64,000 nucleotides of DNA. Origin: Pseudomonas putida S13.1.2. GTDB lineage: Bacteria > Pseudomonadota > Gammaproteobacteria > Pseudomonadales > Pseudomonadaceae. Below, in pieces: positions 52,500-61,295 of the stretch. The stretch spans positions 6,540,001-6,604,000 of the forward strand of contig NZ_CP010979.1 in assembly GCF_000498395.2 (NCBI RefSeq), in the 5' to 3' direction. The notes below the pieces were generated by a model. The model was not told the origin of the DNA. It saw only the letters and a list, made by a program, of their open reading frames with translations, and did not search any database. Positions within the stretch are counted from its first letter, which is position 1. Every line of letters starts with the position of its first letter. The position numbers were made by a program, and so were the translations under genes.

Positions 52500-52737
52500 A
52501 CACTGTCTAGCTGCTTTTGAACATAGGAACCCGGTTGCATCTATGTATCAGGCCTATTCGAGGAAGCTTTTCGCTTCTGGCCAACATCGTGGTGAGCTCG
52601 CAGTGTGCCGTTTACATTGAGGCCATTACGTTAGGCCTGTAGGAGCGGAGGCATCTGTCTGCGACGGTCTTACCTAGGGTCAATGTTCACTAGCAGGGGT
52701 TGGAGCGCTCAGCGCCCCGGTGGCATTGCTCGGTTGG
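52500..52737 (-). ncRNA. Predicted guide (bridge/seek) RNA region of the IS
   Basis: This 238-base non-coding end follows the transposase stop and has no ORF. On the plus strand, CTGTAGGAGCGG (52637-52648) matches the reverse complement of the rebuilt target across the insertion point, and CATCTGT (52652-52658) matches the other half. CTATGTAT (52541-52548) also occurs at the IS left junction. Paired matches to the two target halves are what guide RNAs of IS110/IS1111 elements are known to carry. RNA ends and folding were not determined. Confidence 0.6.
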
Positions 52738-53841
52738 TCAGAGGCTCATAGCAGCCTCCGGGTTGTTGTTCGGTTTACGTTGGTAGACCTGATTGCTCTG
52801 TAACAGAGCCCAGATAATGCGCAGATTTCGATTAGCCAGTCTGATCGCCGCCTCCTTGCGTCCAAGGCGGGATAGCCAGCGCAACAGGCGGCGATCGTCT
52901 GGCTGATCGGAATCAGGTCTTAGCTGACTCAAGACAGCATGGGCGCCCTGGATCATCAGGCTGCGTATGTAGCCGTCACCTCGCTTGCTCATTCTGCCCA
53001 GCCTGATTTTGTTTCCGCTACTGTGCTGGTCCGGCACGATACCGAAGAAGGCGGAATACATTCGGCCACTCGCGAAGCGGCTGGGTTCGGTCTGTTTTGC
53101 CACGATCGCCGTGGCGATGATTGGGCCAACGCCACGAATGGTGATCAGCCGCTGTGCCACCTTATCTTGCTGGGCTGTCACTTCGAGCCGTCCACTCAGC
53201 GCCGCAATGCGTTCACCTAAAGACAGCCAGTCAGTCAGCAGCTCATCAAGCAACTCGCGCAACAAATCGGGCAGAGGCAAGGAGGCATCCTCAAGCGCCC
53301 GCGGTACCTGCTGACTGATCGCGGCATCGCCTTGAGGCATGGATACGCCATGCTCAAGCAGCAGGCCACGTATCTGATTGCCCAGCGCTGTATGCCGCTT
53401 GATGTTGCCGCGCCGGATGCGATGCAGTGCTTGAATAGCCAGCGCTGTGGTGCTCTTGATCGGTACGGAGGCAATGCTGGTATCGCGACCGGCACGCAGA
53501 ATGGCATGGGCATCGTTACGGTCGTTCTTCGCGCCGCTACGGTGTTCGGCGACGCGTTGCGCAGGCAGGATGCGAACCGGATTACCTTTGGTTTGCAGCA
53601 GCCTGGCCCAGGCTTGTGCACCTGGACCGCACTCCATCAAGACGGCCACGGTCGTTGGCAGCCTGATCAGGAAGTCATGGAATGCTTGACGGGATTTGAT
53701 GCGATCTTCGTAGATCACCCGACCAGTAGCGTCCTCGCCTGCCAACTGGAAGACCTGTTTGGCCAGGTCAACGCAGATGGTTGTGCAAAGTTCCACGTCG
53801 GTGGAAGACAGGGAATCGTGCTTCGAACTATGCTTTTTCAT
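52738..53841 (-). CDS. IS110-family transposase
   Basis: A 367-residue DEDD transposase. The RuvC-like N-terminus shows the acidic residues in CVDLAKQVFQLAGE, VLMECGPGAQAW and AKNDRNDAHAI. The C-terminal Transposase_20 domain contains ITIRGVGPIIATAIVA and FGIVPDQHSSGNKIRLGRMSKRGDGYIRS, with the catalytic serine expected in the SSGNK segment. The start at 53841 is followed by an intact frame to the stop, so the element could be active. A GCGAG site lies upstream. Elements of this type move by RNA-guided recombination. Confidence 0.92.
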   Translation of the reverse strand: MKKHSSKHDSLSSTDVELCTTICVDLAKQVFQLAGEDATGRVIYEDRIKSRQAFHDFLIRLPTTVAVLMECGPGAQAWARLLQTKGNPVRILPAQRVAEHRSGAKNDRNDAHAILRAGRDTSIASVPIKSTTALAIQALHRIRRGNIKRHTALGNQIRGLLLEHGVSMPQGDAAISQQVPRALEDASLPLPDLLRELLDELLTDWLSLGERIAALSGRLEVTAQQDKVAQRLITIRGVGPIIATAIVAKQTEPSRFASGRMYSAFFGIVPDQHSSGNKIRLGRMSKRGDGYIRSLMIQGAHAVLSQLRPDSDQPDDRRLLRWLSRLGRKEAAIRLANRNLRIIWALLQSNQVYQRKPNNNPEAAMSL

Positions 53842-53904
53842 GGTCTCGCCCTCGCTGCCGTTGGCTTCTTCGAACGCCACCGTGGCACTGTGATGCCTCG
53901 GCGG

Positions 53905-53916
53905 GGGCGAGTCCAT
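53905..53916 (-). repeat. IS right subterminal inverted repeat
   Basis: GGGCGAGTCCAT, the exact reverse complement of 52488-52499. It lies 4-6 bases inside the inferred right end. Confidence 0.85.
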
Positions 53917-53945
53917 CGATTACAGATGTCGAGCAGAACTCGGAT

Positions 53946-55253
53946 TCAGCGCAGTTTTTCCAGCATCTGGTAGTACCACATCCCCGCCGCCAGCAGCGGG
54001 TTGCCCAGCAAATCCCCCATCGGCACCCGCACATGCTTGCACTGGGCAAAGGTGTCGAACTTCTCCAGCGTCCCGGTCAGTGCCTCGGCCATGATCTCGC
54101 CCATGATGTGGCTGGTGGCAATGCCGTGCCCCGAATAACCCTGGCAGTACCACACGTTGTCCGACAGCTTGCCCAGCTGAGGGATGCGGTTGACAACGAT
54201 GCCCATTGCGCAGCTCCACTGGAACTCGATCGGCACGCCTTTCAATGCCGGGAAGGTGCGCTCGATGCACGGGCGCAGTTCACTTTCGATATCCCGTGAG
54301 TCACGGCCGGAATAGTTGGCGCCACCGCCGAACAGCAGGCGCTTGTCGGCGGTGAGGCGGTAATAGTCGAGCACGAAGCGGCAGTCGTACACCGCCAGGT
54401 CCTGCGGGTTGATCTGCTTGGCCAGCTCGCCCAGCGGCGCGGTGGTGACGATACCGCCCATGGCCGGGAAGATCTTGCCCTTGAGCTGGCGCTTTTCCAG
54501 TTTGTGATACACATCACCGGCCAGCATCACCTGGCGCGCCTCTACCCGGCCGTGGGCGGTGACCACCGCCGGGCGCGGGCCGTGGACGATGTCCAGCACC
54601 TCGGAGTTCTCGAAGATAAGCGCACCCAGGCTGTGGGCAGCGCGGGCCTCACCCAGGCACAGGTTGAGCGGGTGCAGGTGCAGGTTGCGCAGGTTCTTCA
54701 ACGCACCCAGGTACAGCGGGCTTTGCAGGTGTCCGGCCACTGCCGCGCGGTCCAGCAGTTGCACCTGCTCGCCCATGCCCCGGCGCTGGGCCTCGGCCTC
54801 GAAGGCACGCAGCTCGTCCATGTGCGAGGGCTTCATCGCCGCATGCAGGTGGCCGTGCTTGAGGTCGCAGTCGATGCCATAGCGCGTCACGCGCTGTTCG
54901 ATCACCTGGTGCCCGCGCCAGCGCAGATGCCAGATGAAATCGTCGACGTCGGTGCCCAGGTGGTTGCGCATCTGCGTGCGCATGGCCTCGTCGCCCGACA
55001 GGCTGCCGGTGACCTGGCCGCCATTGCGCCCGCTGGCGCCCCAGCCGATGCGGTTGGTTTCGACGATAGCCACCTTCAGGCCACGTTCGGCCAGCTCCAC
55101 CGCCGTGGCGACGCCGGTGAAGCCGCCGCCGATGATGGCCACATCCACCTGCACCGTGCCCTTGAGCTGCGGGTACTCGGTGTGGTCGTTGAGGGAGGCG
55201 CTGTAGTAGGACGGCGCACGCTGCGCCGGGCCTTTGTTGAATGCTGCGTTCAT
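53946..55253 (-). CDS. FAD-dependent oxidoreductase, gamma-glutamylputrescine oxidase-like
   Basis: A 435-residue DAO-type flavoenzyme. The FAD motif is VAIIGGGFTGVATAVELAERG (about 38-58), and the family segment GWGASGRNGGQ follows. The C-terminus has the YCQGYSGHGIATSHIMGE pattern typical of PuuB/OrdL-like oxidases. Next to a glutamine synthetase-like gene, it fits polyamine breakdown through gamma-glutamylated intermediates. The stop is 24 bases from the IS right end, so the IS did not disrupt it. The substrate may be another amine. Confidence 0.85.
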   Translation of the reverse strand: MNAAFNKGPAQRAPSYYSASLNDHTEYPQLKGTVQVDVAIIGGGFTGVATAVELAERGLKVAIVETNRIGWGASGRNGGQVTGSLSGDEAMRTQMRNHLGTDVDDFIWHLRWRGHQVIEQRVTRYGIDCDLKHGHLHAAMKPSHMDELRAFEAEAQRRGMGEQVQLLDRAAVAGHLQSPLYLGALKNLRNLHLHPLNLCLGEARAAHSLGALIFENSEVLDIVHGPRPAVVTAHGRVEARQVMLAGDVYHKLEKRQLKGKIFPAMGGIVTTAPLGELAKQINPQDLAVYDCRFVLDYYRLTADKRLLFGGGANYSGRDSRDIESELRPCIERTFPALKGVPIEFQWSCAMGIVVNRIPQLGKLSDNVWYCQGYSGHGIATSHIMGEIMAEALTGTLEKFDTFAQCKHVRVPMGDLLGNPLLAAGMWYYQMLEKLR

Positions 55254-55277
55254 GGGTGTTCCTTGTTATGTAGGGGC

Positions 55278-56642
55278 TCAGGCCTGGTGCAGGTACCAGC
55301 GCCAGTCCTGCTCGCTGACTTCGGCCATGAACTGGCGGTACTCGGCGCGTTTGACCTTCAGGTACACGCCAAGGAAGTCTTCGCCCAATGCTTCGCGGGC
55401 CCAATGGGAATGTTGCAGGGCGTCGAGGGCCGTCAGCCAGTCGGTAGGCAGGTGTTCGGTGGCCTGGGCATAGCCGTTGCCTTCCACCGGTGCGCCCGGG
55501 TCCAGCTGTTCGCGGATGCCTCGGTGGCTGGCGGCGAGAATTGCCGCTGCGGCCAGGTAGGGGTTGGCGTCGGCGCCGCAAATGCGGTGTTCCACATGCC
55601 GGCTGTTGGCCGGGCCGCCTGGCACGCGCAGGCTCACGGTGCGGTTGTCTACGCCCCAGGTCGGTGCCAGCGGCGCATAGCTGTTGGCCTGGAAGCGGCG
55701 GAACGAGTTGGCGTTGGGGCAAAACAGCAGCAGCGAGTCGCGCAGGTGGCGCAGCATGCCGGCCACAGCCTGGCGCAGCAGCGGGGTACCGGCTTTGTCT
55801 TCACTGGCGAACAGGTTGTTGCCAGCGCTGTCGGCCAGGCTCAGGTGCATGTGCATGCCGGTGCCGGCCAGGTTGGCAAACGGCTTGGCCATGAAACAGG
55901 CCTGCATGCCGTGGGCATGGGCCACGCCTTTCACCAGCCGCTTGTAGCGCACGGCCTGGTCCATCGCCTGCAGCGCATCACCGTGCTCCAGGGTGATTTC
56001 CACCTGGCCTGGGGCGTATTCCGAAATGGCGGTACGCGCCGGAATGCCCTGGGCCTTGCAGGCAGCATAAAGGTCGGCGAGGAACGGTTCGATCTGCTCC
56101 AGTTCGCGCAGGCCATAGACCTGGGTTGTGCGAGGGCGGCCGCCATCGTTGTCCAGCGCCGGTTGCGGGCGGCCCTGGGCGTCGCGTTGCTGGTCGAGCA
56201 GGTAAAACTCCAGCTCGCAGGCCATTACCGGGTGGTAGCCGTCGGCTTTCAGCGCTTCGATGGTGCGCAGCAGCACATGACGCGGGTCGGCGACGCTGGC
56301 CGGCAGGCCCTCGCTCGGGTGCATGCTGACCTGCACGGCAGCCGTTGGCACCCGGCGCCACGGCAAGCGCACCAGGCTGCCTTCAAGCGGGTAGGCCCGG
56401 CAGTCAATGTCGCCCACGTCCCACACCAGGCCCGAGTTTTCCACGTCGTCACCGTTCAGGGTCAGGCCGAGGATGGTGCTGGGCAGCGGCCGGCCGGTCT
56501 GGTAAACGGCCAGCAGTTCCTCGCGGTGCAACAGCTTGCCGCGCGGTACGCCGTTGGCGTCGAGGATGAACAGTTCGAACAGCTCGATATCGGGGTTGTC
56601 GGCCAGGAAACGGGTAGCCTGCTCTACGGGTGCAAAGTGCAT
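55278..56642 (-). CDS. Glutamine synthetase family protein (gamma-glutamylpolyamine synthetase-like)
   Basis: A 454-residue member of the glutamine synthetase superfamily (GS beta-grasp FILDANGVPRGKLL near residue 25; catalytic MACELEFYLLD near 150; GTGMHMHLSLAD near 268; RICGADANPYLAAAAILAA near 355). Its pairing with a PuuB-like oxidase 24 bases downstream indicates a PuuA/PauA-type enzyme that ligates glutamate to putrescine or another polyamine. The start at 56642 was chosen as the family N-terminus; the ribosome site is weak. The specific amine is not determined. Confidence 0.87.
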   Translation of the reverse strand: MHFAPVEQATRFLADNPDIELFELFILDANGVPRGKLLHREELLAVYQTGRPLPSTILGLTLNGDDVENSGLVWDVGDIDCRAYPLEGSLVRLPWRRVPTAAVQVSMHPSEGLPASVADPRHVLLRTIEALKADGYHPVMACELEFYLLDQQRDAQGRPQPALDNDGGRPRTTQVYGLRELEQIEPFLADLYAACKAQGIPARTAISEYAPGQVEITLEHGDALQAMDQAVRYKRLVKGVAHAHGMQACFMAKPFANLAGTGMHMHLSLADSAGNNLFASEDKAGTPLLRQAVAGMLRHLRDSLLLFCPNANSFRRFQANSYAPLAPTWGVDNRTVSLRVPGGPANSRHVEHRICGADANPYLAAAAILAASHRGIREQLDPGAPVEGNGYAQATEHLPTDWLTALDALQHSHWAREALGEDFLGVYLKVKRAEYRQFMAEVSEQDWRWYLHQA

Positions 56643-56983
56643 GATTGATTCGCTCGCGTGCGCACAGGGCCACCGCACAAGCAGGCGGCCCAGTTGAGTC
56701 AAACGGCCAGACGCCGGCCGTGTTTGGTCACAATGGCGTGAGCGAGGTGTCCGGTGGGCGCGCGTGGCGGCAGTGCCACAGGGCCCAGAAGGCGAGGATG
56801 ATGTGAACCAGCGGATTTTCCCCGGCACGGCTCCGGGCCTTCGGGAGCGAAGGGCGGGAGGACGGTGGCGCGATGGGCTGGACGGGAATCATGCCTTTGA
56901 TACTCACATGCGGCGTAAGGTTGATTAAAGCAGTGAATGGCAACCTTTACATATGCCCTTGCTAAACTTTCAGCCGCTATCCG

Positions 56984-57112
56984 ATCCCTGTAGGAGCGGC
57001 CTTGTGCCGCGAATGGGCCGCAAAGCGGCCCCAGGTTTTCAGTGGTGTTGCTGAAATTGCTGGGTCCGCTTTGCGGCCCATTCGCGGCGCAAGGCCGCTC
57101 CTACAGGGACCG
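56984..57112. repeat. REP inverted pair (CTGTAGGAGCGGCC class)
   Basis: An intact long REP pair of the same class as the one interrupted at 52366-52484. It ends CGCTCCTACAGGGACCG, showing what the undisturbed tail looks like. Confidence 0.9.
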
Positions 57113-57214
57113 TGCCAGGCTGGACAGCAAAGTAGGCCCAAATCTGCGACAATCGCGCATCCTTCGAATGCCGATCATGAAAAAGCAGGCTCACCTGCAT
57201 CACTAAAAAGCCCC

Positions 57215-60200
57215 ATGACTGACCACGCCATCGACAAACTGCTGCAAAACCTCGACCACGCCATGATTGCCGACCGCCATCGCCTGCGCCGGCAGCTGCA
57301 CGAACTGCGCAAGCGCCCCGACGAGGCGAAGCTGGCGCAGTGGGTGGAAAAGGTCCAGGCCTCCTGCGCCCAGGTCACCGCGCGCCAGCAAAGCGTGCCG
57401 ACCGTGCGCTACGACGACAACCTGCCGATCGCCGCCAAGCGTGATGAAATCAAGAAGGCCCTGGCCGAAAACCAGGTGCTGGTGATCGCCGGCGAAACCG
57501 GTTCGGGCAAGACCACCCAGCTGCCGAAAATCTGCCTGGAGCTGGGCCGTGGCAGCCATGGCCTGATCGCCCACACCCAGCCGCGCCGGATCGCCGCGCG
57601 TAGCGTGGCGGCGCGGGTTGCCGAGGAGCTGGGCACGCCGCTGGGCGGGCTGGTCGGTTACCAGGTGCGGTTCGAAGACCAGAGCGATTCCAACACCCTG
57701 GTCAAGCTGATGACCGACGGCATCCTGCTGGCCGAAACCCAGCACGACCGCCTTCTGGAGCGCTACGACACCATCATTGTCGACGAAGCCCACGAACGCA
57801 GCCTGAACATCGACTTCCTGCTCGGCTACCTGAAGACCCTGCTGCATCGCCGGCCAGACCTGAAGCTGATCATCACCTCGGCGACCATCGACCTGGAGCG
57901 CTTCTCCAAGCACTTCGATAACGCGCCAATCATCGAGGTGTCCGGGCGCACCTTCCCGGTAGAAACCTGGTACCGCCCGCTGACCAGCGAGCAGGACGAG
58001 GAAGGCAACCAGATCGAAGACGACCTCACCGTCGACCAGGCCATCCTCGCCACCCTGGATGAGCTGGCGCACCATGAGCGCAGTGAGGGCAAGGGCCCGG
58101 GCGATGTGCTGATCTTTTTGCCGGGCGAGCGGGAAATCCGCGATGCCGCCGAGATCCTGCGCAAGGCGCAACTGCGCCACACCGAGATTTTGCCGTTGTA
58201 CGCGCGCCTGTCGCCGGCCGAGCAGCAGCGCATCTTCCAGCCACACACCGGGCGCCGCGTGGTGCTGGCCACCAACGTTGCCGAAACCTCGCTGACCGTG
58301 CCTGGCATTCGCTATGTGATCGACACCGGCACGGCGCGCATCAGCCGTTACAGCTACCGCGCCAAGGTGCAGCGCCTGCCCATCGAGGCAGTGTCGCAAG
58401 CCAGTGCCAACCAGCGCAAAGGCCGCTGCGGCCGGGTAGAGCCAGGCATCTGCGTACGGCTGTACAGCGAAGAAGATTTCAACAGCCGGCCCGCGTTCAC
58501 CGACCCGGAGATCCTGCGCACCAACCTGGCGGCGGTGATCCTGCAGATGCTGCACCTGCGCCTGGGCGCGATCGATGCCTTCCCGTTCATCGAGCCGCCG
58601 GACGGCAAGGCCATCAGCGATGGCTTCAACCTGTTGCAAGAGCTGTCGGCGGTCAACCGCGAGAACCAGCTGACCCCGATCGGGCGCCAGCTGGCGCGCC
58701 TGCCGGTCGACCCACGGCTGGGCCGCATGCTGCTCGAAGGCGCACGCCTGGGCAGCTTGCAGGAAGTGCTGATCGTCACCAGTGCGCTGTCGGTGCAGGA
58801 CCCGCGCGAACGCCCGCCAGAGCGCCAACAGGCCGCCGACCAGGCCCACGCACAGTGGAAGGACGTGGACTCCGACTTCGCCGCGTTGGTCAACCTGTGG
58901 CGTGGTTTCGAAGAGCAGCGCCAGGCGCTCACGGCCAACCCGCTGCGCAACTGGTGCCGCAAGAACTTCCTGAACTACCTGCGCCTGCGTGAATGGCGCG
59001 ATGCCCACCGCCAGCTGGCACTGATCTGCCGTGAGCTGCAGTTGACGGTGAACAAGGAACCGTCCGACTACCTGAAGATGCACAAGGCCATCCTCAGTGG
59101 CCTGCTCAGCCAGATCGGCCAGAAGACCGAAGAGGGCGACTACCAGGGTGCCCGCCAACGGCGCTTCTGGGTGCACCCTTCATCAGGCCTGGGGCGCAAG
59201 CGCCCGCAGTGGGTAATGGCCGCCGAACTGGTCGAGACCACCAAGCTGTATGCGCGCATGGTCGCCAAGATCGAGCCGGACTGGATCGAGCCGCTGGCCG
59301 GCCACCTGGTCAAGAAGAACCACTTTGAACCGCACTGGGAGAAGAAGCGCGGGCAGGTGGTGGCCTATGAGCAGATCACCCTGTACGGGCTGATTCTGGT
59401 TGGCCGCCGCCCGGTGCATTACGGCCCGATCGACCCGGTTACCTCGCGCGAGCTGTTTATCCGCGAAGGCCTGGTGGGGGGTGAAATCCAGTCACGGGCC
59501 AAGTGCCTGGCAGCCAACAAACGCCTGCTTGAGGAGCTTGACGAGCTGGAGGCCAAGGCCCGCCGGCGCGACATTCTGGCCGACGAAGAAACGCTGTACG
59601 CCTTCTACGAAGCGCGCCTGCCGGCAGAAATTCACCAGACCGCGACCTTCGACAGCTGGTACCGCATGGGCAGCCAGAAAGACGCGAACCTGCTGATCAT
59701 GCGCGAGGAAGACGTGCTGGCCCGCGAAGCCAGCGAAGTGACGGCAGCGCAGTACCCCGACAGTATGCAGGTGGGCGAGCTGCGCCTGCCGCAGAGCTAC
59801 CACTTCGAGCCCGGTCACCCGCGTGACGGCGTGACCGTGCGGGTGCCGGCACCGCTGTTGCCAAGCCTGCCCGGCGAGCGCCTGGAATGGCTGGTGCCAG
59901 GCCTGCTGGAGGCCAAGTGCGTGGCGCTGGTGCGCAACCTGCCCAAGGCCCTGCGCAAGAACTTCGTGCCGGTGCCGGACTTCGTCAAGGCCTCGCTGGC
60001 GCGCATGACGTTCGGCCAGGGGGCGCTGCCGCAGGCTCTGGGCCAGGAGCTGTTGCGCATGACCGGTGCGCGGGTGTCCGATGAGGCCTGGGAAGAATCG
60101 GTCAAACTGGTCGAAGGCCACCTGCGGATGAACATCGAAGTGGTCGATGGCCAAGGCAAGTTCCTTGGCGAAGGCCGCGACCTGGCCGAGCTGACTGCAC

Positions 60201-61120
60201 GCTTTGCCGCTGCCAGCCAGGCAGCACTGGCGGTGCCGCGTGATGCCAAAAGCGAACAACCGGTGCAGGCCAAAGCTTTCAGCGAAGTGAAACAGACCGC
60301 CCAGCAGAAGATTGCAGGGCTGTCGATGACCGTGTACCCGGCGCTGGTCGAAGACAACGGCACCGTGCGCGAAGGGCGCTTCTCGACCCAGGCCGAAGCC
60401 GAGTTCCAGCACCGCCGCGCGTTGCAACGGCTGTTGCTGCAGCAACTGGCCGAGCCGGCCAAGTTCCTGCGCGGCAAGCTGCCGGGGCTGACCGAGCTGG
60501 GCCTGCTGTACCGTGAAATGGGGCGGGTCGAGGCGCTGGTCGAAGACATTCTGCTGGCCAGCCTGGACAGCTGCATCCTCGAAGGCGAACAACCACTGCC
60601 TCGTGATGGCGCGGCCCTGGCCGGGCTGGCTGAGCGCAAGCGCGGCAGCTGGGCGGAGCATGCCGAGCGCCTGGCGCGCCTGACGTTGGAGGTGCTGAAA
60701 CTCTGGCATGGCCTGCAGAAGCGCTTCAAGGGCAAGATCGACCTGAGCCAGGCGGTGGCGCTGAACGACATCAAGCAGCAGCTGGGTAACCTGGTGTACC
60801 CGGGCTTTGTGCGCGAAACGCCCGCGGCTTGGTTCAAGGAGCTGCCACGCTACCTCAAGGCGGTGGAACTGCGCCTTGAGAAGCTGGGTTCGCAAGTGCA
60901 GAAGGACCGGGTCTGGTCCGGCGAGCTAGCCAACCTGTGGGCGCAGTACAAGGCCCGTGCCGACAAGCATGCCCAAGAGGGCAAGCGTGATGAGCAACTG
61001 GCTTTGTACCGTTGGTGGCTGGAGGAATATCGGGTGTCGTTGTTTGCCCAGCAGTTGGGGACCAAGGTGCCGATTTCCGACAAGCGATTGAGCAAACAGT
61101 GGAGTCAGGTGGAAGGCTAA
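57215..61120 (+). CDS. hrpA: ATP-dependent RNA helicase HrpA
   Basis: A 1301-residue DEAH-box helicase. Motif I is GETGSGKTTQ (near 92), motif II is VDEAHERS (near 190), motif III is SATI, motif V is ATNVAETSLTVPG and motif VI is QRKGRCGRVEPG (near 400). A helicase-associated HA2/OB region and a C-terminal DUF3418-type domain follow. Length is typical of bacterial HrpA. It unwinds RNA and has been linked to ribosome rescue and mRNA processing. The start at 57215 (MTDHAIDKLLQNLDH) is the family start; upstream codons lie in a REP. Confidence 0.95.
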   Translation: MTDHAIDKLLQNLDHAMIADRHRLRRQLHELRKRPDEAKLAQWVEKVQASCAQVTARQQSVPTVRYDDNLPIAAKRDEIKKALAENQVLVIAGETGSGKTTQLPKICLELGRGSHGLIAHTQPRRIAARSVAARVAEELGTPLGGLVGYQVRFEDQSDSNTLVKLMTDGILLAETQHDRLLERYDTIIVDEAHERSLNIDFLLGYLKTLLHRRPDLKLIITSATIDLERFSKHFDNAPIIEVSGRTFPVETWYRPLTSEQDEEGNQIEDDLTVDQAILATLDELAHHERSEGKGPGDVLIFLPGEREIRDAAEILRKAQLRHTEILPLYARLSPAEQQRIFQPHTGRRVVLATNVAETSLTVPGIRYVIDTGTARISRYSYRAKVQRLPIEAVSQASANQRKGRCGRVEPGICVRLYSEEDFNSRPAFTDPEILRTNLAAVILQMLHLRLGAIDAFPFIEPPDGKAISDGFNLLQELSAVNRENQLTPIGRQLARLPVDPRLGRMLLEGARLGSLQEVLIVTSALSVQDPRERPPERQQAADQAHAQWKDVDSDFAALVNLWRGFEEQRQALTANPLRNWCRKNFLNYLRLREWRDAHRQLALICRELQLTVNKEPSDYLKMHKAILSGLLSQIGQKTEEGDYQGARQRRFWVHPSSGLGRKRPQWVMAAELVETTKLYARMVAKIEPDWIEPLAGHLVKKNHFEPHWEKKRGQVVAYEQITLYGLILVGRRPVHYGPIDPVTSRELFIREGLVGGEIQSRAKCLAANKRLLEELDELEAKARRRDILADEETLYAFYEARLPAEIHQTATFDSWYRMGSQKDANLLIMREEDVLAREASEVTAAQYPDSMQVGELRLPQSYHFEPGHPRDGVTVRVPAPLLPSLPGERLEWLVPGLLEAKCVALVRNLPKALRKNFVPVPDFVKASLARMTFGQGALPQALGQELLRMTGARVSDEAWEESVKLVEGHLRMNIEVVDGQGKFLGEGRDLAELTARFAAASQAALAVPRDAKSEQPVQAKAFSEVKQTAQQKIAGLSMTVYPALVEDNGTVREGRFSTQAEAEFQHRRALQRLLLQQLAEPAKFLRGKLPGLTELGLLYREMGRVEALVEDILLASLDSCILEGEQPLPRDGAALAGLAERKRGSWAEHAERLARLTLEVLKLWHGLQKRFKGKIDLSQAVALNDIKQQLGNLVYPGFVRETPAAWFKELPRYLKAVELRLEKLGSQVQKDRVWSGELANLWAQYKARADKHAQEGKRDEQLALYRWWLEEYRVSLFAQQLGTKVPISDKRLSKQWSQVEG

Positions 61121-61151
61121 ACTTCCACAGTTGTGGCAATATTGATGCAAT

Positions 61152-61199
61152 TTGGGGCCGCCTTGCGGCCCTTCGCGGGCACGCCCGCTCCCACAGGGG
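61152..61199. repeat. Single REP unit
   Basis: One unpaired REP unit with extended outer arm (TTGGGGCCGCCTTGCGGCCC then CTTCGCGGGCACGCCCGCTCCCACAGG) after hrpA. Confidence 0.8.
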
Positions 61200-61295
61200 T
61201 GAGCGTACGCGCCTAAATTGGTACTAAAGTGCCATTAATCTGTCATATTTCCAGCCAGCGCCCCGTGGCGATGGCCTTTGACCAGAGGAACGACC

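Larger units (their letters stand above)
52485..53922 (-). mobile_element. IS110-family element of the IS1111 type
   Basis: About 1.44 kb. It holds one transposase gene (52738-53841, minus strand), an exact 12-bp subterminal inverted repeat (ATGGACTCGCCC at 52488-52499; GGGCGAGTCCAT at 53905-53916), and a 238-base non-coding end on the 3' side of the gene. Subterminal repeats and a 3' non-coding end are typical of the IS1111 subgroup. Joining the flanks rebuilds a REP tail, CTCCTACAG, with TA at both junctions (52483-52484 and 53921-53922). The exact edge is uncertain by two bases because of that shared TA. Confidence 0.85.

Noticed and set aside
54504..56648. 714-aa plus-strand ORF opposite the oxidase and glutamine synthetase genes
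   Set aside because: It spans two convincing minus-strand genes and their gap, and has no recognisable domain; it is a GC-rich shadow frame.
57203..59176. 657-aa minus-strand ORF within hrpA
   Set aside because: It is antisense to conserved helicase motifs and shows only biased composition, with no ribosome site.
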